From the NCBI GenBank assembly GCA_023421795.1, contig JAEZSO010000002.1, forward strand, positions 62,001 through 126,000: 64,000 bases of DNA, in the 5' to 3' direction. The stretch comes from Cyanobacteria bacterium OH_PDB_230. GTDB taxonomy: Bacteria > Cyanobacteriota > Vampirovibrionia > Gastranaerophilales > Gastranaerophilaceae. Position numbers and translations under genes: made by a program. Shown here piece after piece: positions 1 through 8,413 of the stretch. The notes under the pieces are model-generated. The model searched no databases. It worked only from the letters and a program-made list of their open reading frames with translations, and was not told the DNA's origin. Every line of letters begins with the position of its first letter. Position 1 is the first letter of the stretch.

Positions 1-1397
1 CCGGGGTAGGAAAAAACGAAAAGCAACTTATAAAACAAAACATTGAATACAAAAAAATTCACATCTGGGGAAACTCACATGCCGGATACTACCCAAAAGC
101 CCTTCCATTACTGTTGAAAGTTTTATTTGACGGCGAAGGGAAAATACTGGGTGCTCAGTCAGTTGGGGCTGAAGGAGTTGATAAAAGAATCGATGTTATT
201 TCTTCTGTTATGAGACAAGGCGGCAAAATTCAAGATTTGATTGATTCAGAGCTTTGTTACGCGCCACCGTATTCTTCAGCAAAAGATCCTGTAAACATAA
301 TAGGGATGGCTGCTGACAATATCCTCAAGAACCTTTCAAAACCGGCTTTTTATGAAGATTTAAAAGACTCTTATCTGATTGATGTGAGACCTAAAGAAGC
401 TTTTGAAATGAGTACTATTGAAGGTGCAATAAATATAGATGCAAACAGTTTAAGGGAAAATATCGAGAAGATTCCAAAAGATAAAAAAGTCATATTATTT
501 TGCACAAAAGGATTTACGAGCTATGTAGCGGCAAGAGTATTGCTGCAAGAAGGATTTGACAATATTTACAATCTCTCAGGCGGAATCCTTTTATATAAAG
601 AAATAGTTAAAGATAAACAAGGAGCTTTCTCTCAAATTATGGAAAAACAAACAACATCAGCCAATATAAACGGAGCAATAAAAATAGATGCCTGCGGAAT
701 GCAGTGCCCGGGACCAATTATGAAGCTTTCAAAAACCTTGAAAGAAATAAATGAAGGCGAAATAGTTGAAATATCAACCACAGATTCAGGGTTCAAATCC
801 GACATAGAAAGTTGGTGTAAATCGACTAATAACACCCTTTTAGGAATAACAACAGAAAATAAGATTATCAAAGCGATTATTCAAAAAGGTACCGGCAAAG
901 AAGTTCCATTACCAGAGACATCTGATAAAAACGGACAGACTATGGTTGTTTTCTCAAATGACCTCGACAAAGCTCTGGCCGCTATGATAATAGCTAATGG
1001 CGCTGCTGCAAGCGGCAAAAAAGTGACTTTGTTTTTCACCTTCTGGGGCTTAAATATCCTTAGAAAATCAAACAATCAACCGGTTAAAAAAGGCCTTATA
1101 GACAAAATGTTCTCTCTTATGATGCCAAAAGGGGCAGAAAAGCTAATTCTTTCAAAGATGCATATGGGAGGATTGGGGACTTTGATGATGAAATGGGTAA
1201 TGAAAAACAAAAACGTATCATCATTAACTGAACTTATAAAAAGTGCAAAAGAAAACGGCGTAAAGTTCATAGCCTGCAATATGTCTATGGATGTAATGGG
1301 AATAAAACAGGAAGAACTTATAGATGGCGTTGAAATAGCCGGGGTAGCCAAATATATTTCTGAATCAAGCGATTCAAATTCAAACTTGTTTATATAA
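1..1397 (+). CDS. CoA-disulfide reductase / rhodanese / TusA / DsrE fusion (5' end missing)
   Basis: The reading frame is open from base 3, so the N-terminal FAD/NAD part lies outside the window. Visible order: the end of a pyridine-nucleotide-disulfide oxidoreductase dimerisation domain (HAGYYP and GAQSVG motifs, to about base 330); a rhodanese domain (about 360-610) with loop CTKGFTSY supplying the catalytic Cys; a TusA domain starting at DACGMQCPGP (base 687) with its CPxP-type sulfur-carrier Cys; and a DsrE/DsrF-like domain (about 930-1397). This architecture is known in CoA-disulfide reductase-like proteins and implies sulfane-sulfur or low-molecular-weight disulfide handling in the cytoplasm, passing sulfur from rhodanese to TusA to DsrE. 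Glutathione synthetase lies two genes downstream, which fits thiol metabolism. A hairpin terminator follows. Confidence 0.88.
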   Translation, partial: GVGKNEKQLIKQNIEYKKIHIWGNSHAGYYPKALPLLLKVLFDGEGKILGAQSVGAEGVDKRIDVISSVMRQGGKIQDLIDSELCYAPPYSSAKDPVNIIGMAADNILKNLSKPAFYEDLKDSYLIDVRPKEAFEMSTIEGAINIDANSLRENIEKIPKDKKVILFCTKGFTSYVAARVLLQEGFDNIYNLSGGILLYKEIVKDKQGAFSQIMEKQTTSANINGAIKIDACGMQCPGPIMKLSKTLKEINEGEIVEISTTDSGFKSDIESWCKSTNNTLLGITTENKIIKAIIQKGTGKEVPLPETSDKNGQTMVVFSNDLDKALAAMIIANGAAASGKKVTLFFTFWGLNILRKSNNQPVKKGLIDKMFSLMMPKGAEKLILSKMHMGGLGTLMMKWVMKNKNVSSLTELIKSAKENGVKFIACNMSMDVMGIKQEELIDGVEIAGVAKYISESSDSNSNLFI

Positions 1398-1405
1398 CAA
1401 AAAAA

Positions 1406-1474
1406 ATCATGTGGGCATTTTATAAGAATATTGCACCTAATATTTGGAAAAATGCCCATGATTATTAATTTTTT
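1406..1474 (+). terminator. Rho-independent terminator after the CoA-disulfide reductase fusion
   Basis: Bases 1406-1421 and 1449-1462 form an inverted repeat (arm TGGGCATTTT with AAAATGCCCA) followed by a T-rich run to 1474. The 3' arm contains the proposed start codon of the next gene, so the next gene's 5' end lies inside the terminator. Confidence 0.65.
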
Positions 1475-2714
1475 GCCTGTTTATTCACACAACACGGAAT
1501 TTAAAAACAATAAAAACCACAGAAATCTCCAGATGAGACCTCCTCTTCGTAAGGATAATTTTGAAAAAAATATCGCATTTATGGGCTTAACAAGAGATTT
1601 GGGCAAAAAACTTTACGATGACGAATCTTCAATAAAAGAAGCTTCAATAAAGCATCCTCGATCAAGAAGCGTAGCAGGGAGCATTCCTCCTGAATGGGTG
1701 GAGAAAATTCCTAAAGAACAGCGTAAAGAAAAAATTCCTGAACTATACACTGATTTCAAAGACGTAATCTATACCATAAGAAAATACGAATACTCAAAAA
1801 AAGCCGAGAAAAAAGCATCCAAAAAGCTTACTAAGGCCTTTGTTCAAGCAGGGATAATAAACAAAAAAGAAATAGTAACTTTAGAGAAGCTTGGCAGAGG
1901 ATCTTCGGGCTATGGCTATCTAATTAAAGGCTTGTCCGAAAAACCAAATTATGTTTTAAAAGTTTACCATGACAATACTGAATCACGCCAGACAGGTCGC
2001 TTTATAGAAACGAACAGGGCAATGTATTGGAAAAAGAATGCCGGCCAGAACACACAAAGAGTCGAATTTTTCTTTGCCGATATGGCTTCAGGGTATATGG
2101 TCACAAAGTACATCAATGAAGAAACAAAGCCTCCTAAAAAACACGTAAACCCTCTTTTGTTAGGGATAATTGCAAGTGATGATATGGGCGACAACAGGAT
2201 AGGAAAGCATTATATAGATTATGGTTATCTTGATAAATGCGGATTAACCGTCGATAAAGATGATTTGATTGAATTAAACGGAATATTGGCTGAAAACAAA
2301 GACGCAAGGTTCGTCTTTAAAAAGATTTATAAATCAGAAGATAAAGAGAAAACCTGGACAGAGTTCTTCAACGATCCAAAATATAAAAACAGCACGGGAA
2401 TTAAAGTCGGTCTTTTATTGACACTCGGGTTTGTTGAGAATCCAAATGAAAAATACCAGGCCATATATGAAACGTCCCAAAAAACAATAAACGTTAAAGA
2501 TTATTACATAATAAAAAAAGCTTTGGCGGATAAAATTGAATTTGCTCCTCAAGATAAAGTTCAAGATTATTGCAGCAACCTTCTTATGGCCGGAGAAGAA
2601 ATCGTAAAGATTTTGAGAACAAAAACACACCAAATAAAAAATCCGGACACGAAATCTGAAATAAATAACACTTTGGACAATTATTATAAAATGTTTATCC
2701 CTTATCAATATTAA
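1458..2714 (+). CDS. Protein-kinase-fold protein with N-terminal IAF-M-G motif
   Basis: 418 residues. I do not recognise a named family, but a kinase-like core is readable: glycine loop GRGSSGYG (146-153), VAIK-type lysine in YVLKVY (K168), a possible alpha-C Glu in RFIETNR, a catalytic-loop-like D241-x4-N246, and a DFG-like IDYG with D254. Order and spacing fit the aminoglycoside-kinase/effector-kinase superfamily, with a long non-kinase N-terminus and a C-terminal helical part. The N-terminus carries NIAFMG (38-43), one of the SF-type motifs shared by other proteins here. Start: ATG 1458 is chosen over TTG 1431 and ATG 1452 because GGAAAA lies 7 bases upstream; it sits in the preceding terminator arm. 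Activity is inferred from motifs only. Confidence 0.6.
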   Translation: MIINFLPVYSHNTEFKNNKNHRNLQMRPPLRKDNFEKNIAFMGLTRDLGKKLYDDESSIKEASIKHPRSRSVAGSIPPEWVEKIPKEQRKEKIPELYTDFKDVIYTIRKYEYSKKAEKKASKKLTKAFVQAGIINKKEIVTLEKLGRGSSGYGYLIKGLSEKPNYVLKVYHDNTESRQTGRFIETNRAMYWKKNAGQNTQRVEFFFADMASGYMVTKYINEETKPPKKHVNPLLLGIIASDDMGDNRIGKHYIDYGYLDKCGLTVDKDDLIELNGILAENKDARFVFKKIYKSEDKEKTWTEFFNDPKYKNSTGIKVGLLLTLGFVENPNEKYQAIYETSQKTINVKDYYIIKKALADKIEFAPQDKVQDYCSNLLMAGEEIVKILRTKTHQIKNPDTKSEINNTLDNYYKMFIPYQY

Positions 2715-2816
2715 AATATTTGATATACACTTTGGCATAATTTTTGTGGGTGTAGACTTGTGTGGGGTTTTGTATTTTTAATATTTAGTGCTATATTTGA
2801 GAAAAAGAGAACATCC

Positions 2817-3812
2817 ATGCCAAAACGTATTTTATTTATAATCGACGAAATTGAGCTTAAACATTTTGAATTCAATGATCTGGTAACAGATTTCTGGCTT
2901 ATAAAAGAATTTTTATTAAGAGACTATGCCGTTTCGGTAACAACAAAAAACAGGCTGTTTATTGAAGAAAACAAAGGTTCATCTCTGGCTTTTGAATCTT
3001 ATTTAAAAGATAACGACATTTTTTACAAAAAAGAAGAGAAAAAAGAATTTATCAACAATTTTGACGTGGTCTTTTTCAGGCCCGATCCTCCTGTCGATAT
3101 TGACTATATAAATGCATGTTATGTTTTTGATTTCGTGGATAAAACGAAAACATTGATAATAAATGACCCTCAAAGCGTTGTGAATTTCAACGAAAAAACA
3201 CATATAAATTACTTCCCCGATTACGTTCCTCAAAACATGGTAACGAGTTCAAAAAAACTCATAAAAGAATTTGTCGAAGAGCATAAAGAAGCAATAATTA
3301 AGCCTCTTAACAGATGCTTCGGAAACGGCGTGTATTATCTTAACCATAAAGACAAAAATTTAAATTCAATAATCTCAGCGTCGACCAACGGCGAAAAAAC
3401 CTCTGTTATGGTTCAAAAATATCTCGACAAAGCACAATATGGGGATAAAAGGGTTCTCATAATAGGCGAAAAAGTTTATTCTCAGTGTATAACCAAATTG
3501 CCGGGAGAAAATGACTTTAAGTTCAACACCCACAACGACAAGTTTTTTGCTCCCGCGGAACTTACAGAAAAAGAACGAAAAATTGCAACCGATATTGCAA
3601 AAATTATGAATCAAAAAGGGCTATATATGATTGGCCTGGACGTGATTGACGAAAAAGTCATCGAAATAAACGTAACCAGCCCCTGTTACTTCATAAGAGA
3701 AATAAATAAACAATATAATATCCATTTTGAAGAAGAAATAATGGAAGATTTAATACTGCTTATAGGGAAATTACACCCCTCAAAACCTGACAAACTATAT
3801 TCTTCCAAATAA
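2817..3812 (+). CDS. gshB: Glutathione synthetase (ATP-grasp)
   Basis: 331 residues, close to the usual length. Joins gamma-glutamylcysteine and glycine with ATP in the cytoplasm. The N-terminus MPKRILFIID, the central substrate region with FFRPDPPVD and NDPQSV, the ATP-grasp lysine region in IIKPLNRCFGNGV, and the C-terminal MIGLDVIDEKVIEINVTSP metal/ATP-binding strand match prokaryotic GshB. ATG 2817 is preferred over GTG 2760 because the extra 19 residues precede the conserved start. No gshA is visible in the window. It stands alone between terminator-like sequences, three bases groups from a Trp-type attenuator. Confidence 0.88.
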   Translation: MPKRILFIIDEIELKHFEFNDLVTDFWLIKEFLLRDYAVSVTTKNRLFIEENKGSSLAFESYLKDNDIFYKKEEKKEFINNFDVVFFRPDPPVDIDYINACYVFDFVDKTKTLIINDPQSVVNFNEKTHINYFPDYVPQNMVTSSKKLIKEFVEEHKEAIIKPLNRCFGNGVYYLNHKDKNLNSIISASTNGEKTSVMVQKYLDKAQYGDKRVLIIGEKVYSQCITKLPGENDFKFNTHNDKFFAPAELTEKERKIATDIAKIMNQKGLYMIGLDVIDEKVIEINVTSPCYFIREINKQYNIHFEEEIMEDLILLIGKLHPSKPDKLYSSK

Positions 3813-3863
3813 GACCTTCAAATCAGGTTAATAATAATTAATAAAAATAAAGAAACCTAGCAA

Positions 3864-3892
3864 TTGACAAAATGTTCGGGTTTATATTTAAT
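3864..3892 (+). promoter_or_regulatory. Sigma-70 promoter of the Trp leader transcript
   Basis: TTGACA at 3864-3869, a 17-base spacer, and TTTAAT at 3887-3892. The predicted transcript starts near 3899, 13 bases before the leader peptide start. Confidence 0.7.
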
Positions 3893-3911
3893 GTAAGTAG
3901 AAAAGAGAAAA

Positions 3912-3995
3912 ATGAATAATCCGCAACAAAATAAAAATTTAAACCAAAATTGGTGGAGCTTGCATCTAAGTGCAGGCACGTTTTGTTGGCGTTAA
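3912..3995 (+). CDS. 27-residue tryptophan leader peptide (trpL-like)
   Basis: A short ORF with an A/G-rich ribosome binding site (AGAAAAGAG, ending a few bases upstream) encodes a 27-residue peptide with adjacent Trp codons 14 and 15 (3951-3956) and a third Trp at codon 26. It precedes mutually exclusive hairpins that end in a terminator, which is the classic attenuator layout. The encoded stretch NQNWWSLHLSAGTFCWR is the part one would expect to be conserved. The downstream gene is not a trp gene, so the physiological target is unknown. Confidence 0.65.
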   Translation: MNNPQQNKNLNQNWWSLHLSAGTFCWR

Positions 3996-4052
3996 ATATT
4001 TGCTTTCAATAATAAAAATTAGCCTGTACTACTTTAAAGTCAGGCTATTTTT
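3958..4052 (+). promoter_or_regulatory. Trp-type transcription attenuator (pause hairpin, antiterminator, terminator)
   Basis: Region 1 GCTTGCA (3958-3964) pairs with region 2 TGCAGGC (3971-3977). Region 2 can instead pair with region 3 GCCTGTA (4022-4028). Region 3, as TAGCCTG (4020-4026), pairs with region 4 CAGGCTA (4041-4047), followed by TTTTT. A ribosome stalled on Trp codons 14-15 would cover region 1, free region 2 and prevent the terminator. All pairings are read directly; the regulatory logic is that known for trp operons. Confidence 0.7.
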
Positions 4053-4084
4053 AGCAGTATTTAACATAAGGATTATTAAAAATC

Positions 4085-5380
4085 ATGAAAACCAGTAATA
4101 TATCGTTTAAGGCAAACCCAGCTGAACTAATAAATACACTACCAAAAAAAATGAAACCTCTTGTAAAGCTAATCTCAATGCAAGAAGGAAGCTCCGGCAT
4201 GTCTCATTCAAGATTCGTCCAAGACACTGCCGTAAACTGGGCTCCTAAAGCAATTTTCTCAAGAAGCATTCCTGATTTTGCCGAAATGTCGATGCTTGAA
4301 TTTGCCGAAAGCATAATAGTATATTATTTTCCTAAACTTTTAGGTGAAAATGTTTTCAGAAAAATGTACGGCAAAAAGCTTGAAAAACCTGTTGAAAAAC
4401 TAATATCAAAACCGGCTGCCGATCTATTTAAAGAAAAAAATATAAAAACAGAAGATATAAAAAAATTAATCCCGGTTAAAGCGGCAATTTCCATTTCAGC
4501 TCTAGCTATTCCTATAGCCGAGTACTCTTTAAGCTATCTTAAAAACCTATTCACTTTAAAACTTTTTAAACAAGCAGATTTCAATAACATTGCGAATTTA
4601 AGCAAAGTTAAGACTGAAGATGAAAAAAAACAAGATGAAGTTAGAAAGAGCGCATTTAAACATATTAAAATAGCAGGCGCAGTATTTGCAGGTTGTTTGG
4701 GGCTTTCGGCCCTATTAATAACCCGAGGAAAAAATTCCAAAATGCTTCAATCAATAAGTGAAGCAGTGCTTATTCCCGGGAACAAACTTTTCCCTAAAAA
4801 CGAAAAGAAAGCCGCTGTAATAAACAAATATTTAAGCCTGGATTTTAAAGACAGCAACGGCAAACTCGGCCTTTCACACGGACAATTGACTGCTTGTGTC
4901 GCTGCCGGATTTTTAGGTTATGCAGGCGCTGCCAAAGACAGAGGCAAACAAAATCTGTTAGAGGTTCTCTTTAGATTCCCTCTTGTAGGATTCTATGTAA
5001 TAACCGGGGATGAACTCTTTAAAAATGGCTTCTTGAAAATATTGAAAAAAGCCGGGAAATGCAAAGAAGTAATAGCAGAAAACCTTAAAGTACCTACACT
5101 AAAAGAACTTCCTGAACTGGCTGAAAAACTTGCAAAAGAGAATGGAACCAAAGTTGAAGATGAATTCAAAAAAATCTTCAAACAAAAATCTTTGATAACA
5201 ACAGTTCCTTTCTTATTCAGTATAGGCTTTATGGGAATGTTTGTAGCGGGAGTCTCGCGTCTTTTTACCCAGTACAGATACAACCAGGAACAGAAGAAAA
5301 ATCTTGCAAATCAATCCATCAGCTTCGGCAAAACAAGCATGGAAGAATTTCAAAAACAAATCAGCAGCAAAAAAAAATAA
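4085..5380 (+). CDS. Multi-pass membrane protein with N-terminal ISFKAN motif
   Basis: 431 residues, family not recognised. It starts with a short NISFKAN motif (residues 5-11) and contains another copy-like NQSISFG near its C-terminus. Hydrophobic segments are visible around residues 138-157, 199-218, 263-283, 300-318 and 378-402, separated by Lys-rich loops, so an integral membrane protein is likely. It lies 33 bases after the Trp-type terminator, so its expression may depend on attenuation. AAGGA lies 13 bases before the ATG, a rather distant ribosome binding site. Function unknown. Confidence 0.6.
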   Translation: MKTSNISFKANPAELINTLPKKMKPLVKLISMQEGSSGMSHSRFVQDTAVNWAPKAIFSRSIPDFAEMSMLEFAESIIVYYFPKLLGENVFRKMYGKKLEKPVEKLISKPAADLFKEKNIKTEDIKKLIPVKAAISISALAIPIAEYSLSYLKNLFTLKLFKQADFNNIANLSKVKTEDEKKQDEVRKSAFKHIKIAGAVFAGCLGLSALLITRGKNSKMLQSISEAVLIPGNKLFPKNEKKAAVINKYLSLDFKDSNGKLGLSHGQLTACVAAGFLGYAGAAKDRGKQNLLEVLFRFPLVGFYVITGDELFKNGFLKILKKAGKCKEVIAENLKVPTLKELPELAEKLAKENGTKVEDEFKKIFKQKSLITTVPFLFSIGFMGMFVAGVSRLFTQYRYNQEQKKNLANQSISFGKTSMEEFQKQISSKKK

Positions 5381-5484
5381 AAATTCCCTAAGCTATAACG
5401 CAAGATTAAATTAGATTGTAGCGCAATATACTTTCTTTTAAAGGATGCTATAATTCATCTGTTAACATGCTCAGGGGGAATTTT

Positions 5485-6072
5485 ATGTCAGCAAAGCTAG
5501 TATTAATGATAGTAGGCGACTTTGTAGAAGATTATGAAGCAATGGTTCCTTACCAAATTCTGACAATGGTCGGGCATCAGGTTTCTGTTGTATGCCCCGG
5601 CAAAAAAGCAGGGGAGACAGTAAAAACAGCTGTACATGATTTTGAAGGCGATCAGACATATACGGAAAAAAGAGGGCATAATTTTATGCTTAATGGTACT
5701 TTTAGCGAAATTAACCCTGAAGAATATGATGCTTTGGTCATCCCCGGAGGAAGGGCGCCTGAATATTTAAGATTGAATCCTAAAGTAATAAAAATGGTTG
5801 AACACTTCAACAAAGCAAAAAAACCAATTGCTTCAATATGCCATGGCCCTCAAATACTTGTCGCGGCAAATATACTCCAGCACAAAAAATGTACTGCATA
5901 CCCAACTCTCAAACCGGATATAGAAATGGCCGGCGCTCACTGGGTAGAAGAAAATTCAACGTTCACCAATGCAGTGACCAGCGAAAACATAGTTACAGCT
6001 CCGGCATGGCCTGCACATCCCGAATGGATGAAACAATTCTTACACTTACTTGGCTCAAAAATCGAAGCTTAA
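5485..6072 (+). CDS. DJ-1/PfpI family protein
   Basis: 195 residues. The class I glutamine amidotransferase-like fold is shown by VIPGGRAPEYLR and the nucleophile elbow ASICHGPQ with the family Cys. It resembles PfpI/YhbO-type proteins, which act as chaperones, glyoxalase/deglycase-like enzymes or peptidases; the sequence does not decide which. ATG 5485 is chosen because AGGGGGAA lies just upstream; an upstream ATG at 5467 would precede that site. A TATAAT at 5449-5454 may be its -10 box. It converges with the Crp/Fnr gene with no gap. Confidence 0.85.
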   Translation: MSAKLVLMIVGDFVEDYEAMVPYQILTMVGHQVSVVCPGKKAGETVKTAVHDFEGDQTYTEKRGHNFMLNGTFSEINPEEYDALVIPGGRAPEYLRLNPKVIKMVEHFNKAKKPIASICHGPQILVAANILQHKKCTAYPTLKPDIEMAGAHWVEENSTFTNAVTSENIVTAPAWPAHPEWMKQFLHLLGSKIEA

Positions 6073-6717
6073 TTAATCAATTAAAAATTCAAAATAATTT
6101 TTATCGAATCTTATAATGCCGTCATCTCTCATTTTGCAGAGTTCTCTTGACATCGCGCTCCTATCAACGCAAAGAAAGTCCGCAAGCTCATTTCTGTTAA
6201 ACGGAATGTAAAATTTGTTGTTTTCATTTTCTTTTTTCACGGTTCTTAAATACGTAAGAAGCTTATCTCTGGTTGTCTTCTTGCCGAGTAAATCTATCTG
6301 GGAATTTAATAGAAGATTCTTTTTTGCAATTATCTTGACCATGTTCTGCACAAGTGTCTTATGAAAATTGCAGGCGTTTGAACAAGTCGATAAAACCTTT
6401 TCAAAAGAAAGAAACAAGACTTCACAATTGCTTGTAGCCATAACGGCAACAGGGCTTTTTTCAACTCCAGCGCAGACAATGGTTTCAGCAAAAACGTCAT
6501 TTTCTGAAAGCTTAGATAAAATTATTTTGTTTCCGTTTATATCCTCTTTTATAACTTCAACATTACCTGACAGGACTATACCAATAGATGTGATTTTAGT
6601 TTCAAATGGAATAATAATAGAATTTTTCTTATAAGATTTTGTGCTGAGCCCCAAACATCTTAATAAAGAAAGCATATCTTCTTCACTTATACCTGAAAAC
6701 AATTCAATATTTAACAT
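6073..6717 (-). CDS. Crp/Fnr family regulator, HcpR-like by context
   Basis: 214 residues: a cyclic-nucleotide-binding-type beta-roll sensor domain (about 10-125) with no Fnr-type Cys cluster evident, then a C-terminal winged helix with RNELADFLCVDRSAMSRELC as recognition helix. It is divergent from hcp, the arrangement seen for HcpR/Dnr-type regulators of nitrosative stress and hcp genes, so it probably controls hcp; that role is inferred from position. ATG 6717 is preferred to TTG 6741 because GGAG lies 6 bases upstream. A palindrome 11 bases in front of the start codon could also make it autoregulatory. Confidence 0.8.
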   Translation of the reverse strand: MLNIELFSGISEEDMLSLLRCLGLSTKSYKKNSIIIPFETKITSIGIVLSGNVEVIKEDINGNKIILSKLSENDVFAETIVCAGVEKSPVAVMATSNCEVLFLSFEKVLSTCSNACNFHKTLVQNMVKIIAKKNLLLNSQIDLLGKKTTRDKLLTYLRTVKKENENNKFYIPFNRNELADFLCVDRSAMSRELCKMRDDGIIRFDKNYFEFLID

Positions 6718-6728
6718 ATTCACTCCAA

Positions 6729-6742
6729 GTTGCAAATGCAAC
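6729..6742. promoter_or_regulatory. Palindromic operator between Crp/Fnr gene and hcp
   Basis: GTTGCA-AA-TGCAAC, a perfect 6-base inverted repeat. Its centre (6735.5) is 41.5 bases before the predicted hcp transcription start (about 6777), the spacing of class II activation by Crp/Fnr proteins. Confidence 0.6.
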
Positions 6743-6764
6743 AGACTTTATGAAATAAGTTTAA

Positions 6765-6770
6765 TACAAT
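6765..6770 (+). promoter_or_regulatory. hcp: -10 element of hcp promoter
   Basis: TACAAT, with no good -35 hexamer at the correct distance. That fits an activator-dependent promoter using the palindrome at 6729-6742. Confidence 0.5.
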
Positions 6771-6821
6771 CGGATAGAAAAAGAAACAGGATTGGTCCAC
6801 AACAAACAAAAGGAGAAAAAA

Positions 6822-8372
6822 ATGAAAGAAATGTTTTGCTTTCAATGTGAACAAACAGCAGGAGGAAAAGGCTGTGAGGCATCAATGGGCGTATGCGGCA
6901 AAAAAGCCGACACCGCAAACCTTCAAGACGATCTTACTCAATCTCTGATTGAGCTGGCATGCGCAGCGGATAGTCACACCGAAGAAATCGACAAACTCAT
7001 CATAGACGGACTCTTTATTACTATTACAAATGTAAATTATGACAACCCTGCAATTATAGCTTTTACAGAAAAAATTGAAAAAGCACTCGAAGGATTAAAT
7101 GCAAAAAAATATGACATGGTTTCTTTGTGGGACGAAAATGAAGATATTCGTTCTTTGAAATCTTTAATTTTATTTGGACTAAAAGGCATGGCCGCATATG
7201 CACACCACGCGGCGACATTAGGCTATACAGACAGGGCAGTAAACGACTTCTTCTACGAAGGGCTTTGCGCCATATCAAAAGATTTGAGTGCAGAAGAGCT
7301 TCTTCCAATGGTATTAAAAACAGGTGAGGTTAATTTAAGATGCATGGAACTTCTTGATGCCGCTAACACCGAAACCTACGGAACTCCTGAACCTACTCAG
7401 GTAACCACAAACATCGAAAAAGGTCCATTTATAGTAGTGACAGGCCATGATTTAAGAGATTTACACCTTCTTCTTGAACAGACAAAAGACAAAGGTATAA
7501 ATATTTATACTCACGGCGAAATGCTGCCTTGCCATTCTTATCCGAAATTAAAAGCATATCCTCACTTAAAAGGAAACTTCGGAACCGCTTGGCAAAACCA
7601 GCAAAAAGAATTTGACAATTTACCGGGCGCTATACTGTTTACAACAAACTGCATAATGCCTGTAAAAGACAGCTATAGAGACCGCGTGTTCACCACTTCA
7701 GTAGTTGACTTTCCAGGAACTGTCCACATCTCAGAAGAAAAAGACTTCACCCCTGTTATCCAAAAGGCATTAGAGCTTGGAGGATATCCTGAAGGAAGAA
7801 AAATGACAGGAATAAATGGTGGAGATGTCTTAACCGTGGGATTTGGCAGAGGAACCGTGCTATCTGTCGCAGATAAGGTAATTGAAGGCGTAAAAAGCGG
7901 AGCTATAAAACACTTCTTCTTGGTAGGAGGATGTGACGGAGCTAAACCGGGCAGAAATTACTATACTGAATTTGTAAAACAAACACCCGAGGATACAATT
8001 ATTTTGACTCTTGCCTGCGGAAAATTCAGATTCAACGACCTTGATCTTGGAACAATCGGAGGAATCCCAAGGATTCTTGACATGGGTCAATGTAACGATG
8101 CCTACAGCGCGATAAGAGTGGCTCTAGCATTGGCAGATGCATTTAACTGTTCGGTGAACGATTTGCCTCTTACTTTGGTTCTTTCGTGGTATGAACAAAA
8201 AGCTGTATGCATTTTGCTTACACTATTATATCTGGGAATCAAAAACATCTACATCGGGCCAACACTTCCAGCTTTCGTATCAGAAAATGTGTTAAACATA
8301 CTCGTTTCTAAATACAGATTAAAACCGATTTCTACCCCTGAAAAAGACCTTAAACAGATCTTAGGTCAATAA
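6822..8372 (+). CDS. hcp: Hybrid cluster protein (hydroxylamine/NO reductase)
   Basis: 516 residues. The N-terminal cysteines C6, C9, C18 and C25 have spacing C-x2-C-x8-C-x6-C and bind the proximal Fe-S cluster. Later motifs contribute hybrid-cluster ligands: GHDLRDL, THGEMLPCHSYP, FTTNCIMP, VGGCDGAKPGR and ACGKFRFN. Hcp reduces NO or hydroxylamine and is linked to nitrosative stress defence in anaerobes. ATG 6822 has AAGGAG six bases upstream; the extra upstream residues to 6792 lie before it. It is likely activated by the divergent Crp/Fnr protein. A strong terminator follows. Confidence 0.93.
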   Translation: MKEMFCFQCEQTAGGKGCEASMGVCGKKADTANLQDDLTQSLIELACAADSHTEEIDKLIIDGLFITITNVNYDNPAIIAFTEKIEKALEGLNAKKYDMVSLWDENEDIRSLKSLILFGLKGMAAYAHHAATLGYTDRAVNDFFYEGLCAISKDLSAEELLPMVLKTGEVNLRCMELLDAANTETYGTPEPTQVTTNIEKGPFIVVTGHDLRDLHLLLEQTKDKGINIYTHGEMLPCHSYPKLKAYPHLKGNFGTAWQNQQKEFDNLPGAILFTTNCIMPVKDSYRDRVFTTSVVDFPGTVHISEEKDFTPVIQKALELGGYPEGRKMTGINGGDVLTVGFGRGTVLSVADKVIEGVKSGAIKHFFLVGGCDGAKPGRNYYTEFVKQTPEDTIILTLACGKFRFNDLDLGTIGGIPRILDMGQCNDAYSAIRVALALADAFNCSVNDLPLTLVLSWYEQKAVCILLTLLYLGIKNIYIGPTLPAFVSENVLNILVSKYRLKPISTPEKDLKQILGQ

Positions 8373-8375
8373 AAT

Positions 8376-8406
8376 AAAAGCCGCCTTATCCAGGGCGGCT
8401 TTTTTC
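8376..8406. terminator. Bidirectional terminator between hcp and AAA ATPase gene
   Basis: AAAAGCCGCC, 8-base loop, GGCGGCTTTTTT. A-rich and T-rich flanks let it work for both convergent genes. Confidence 0.85.
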
Positions 8407-8413
8407 ATTATAA

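Noticed and set aside
5838..6116. Plus-strand ORF of 92 codons inside the DJ-1 gene
   Set aside because: Out-of-frame shadow, no start signal.
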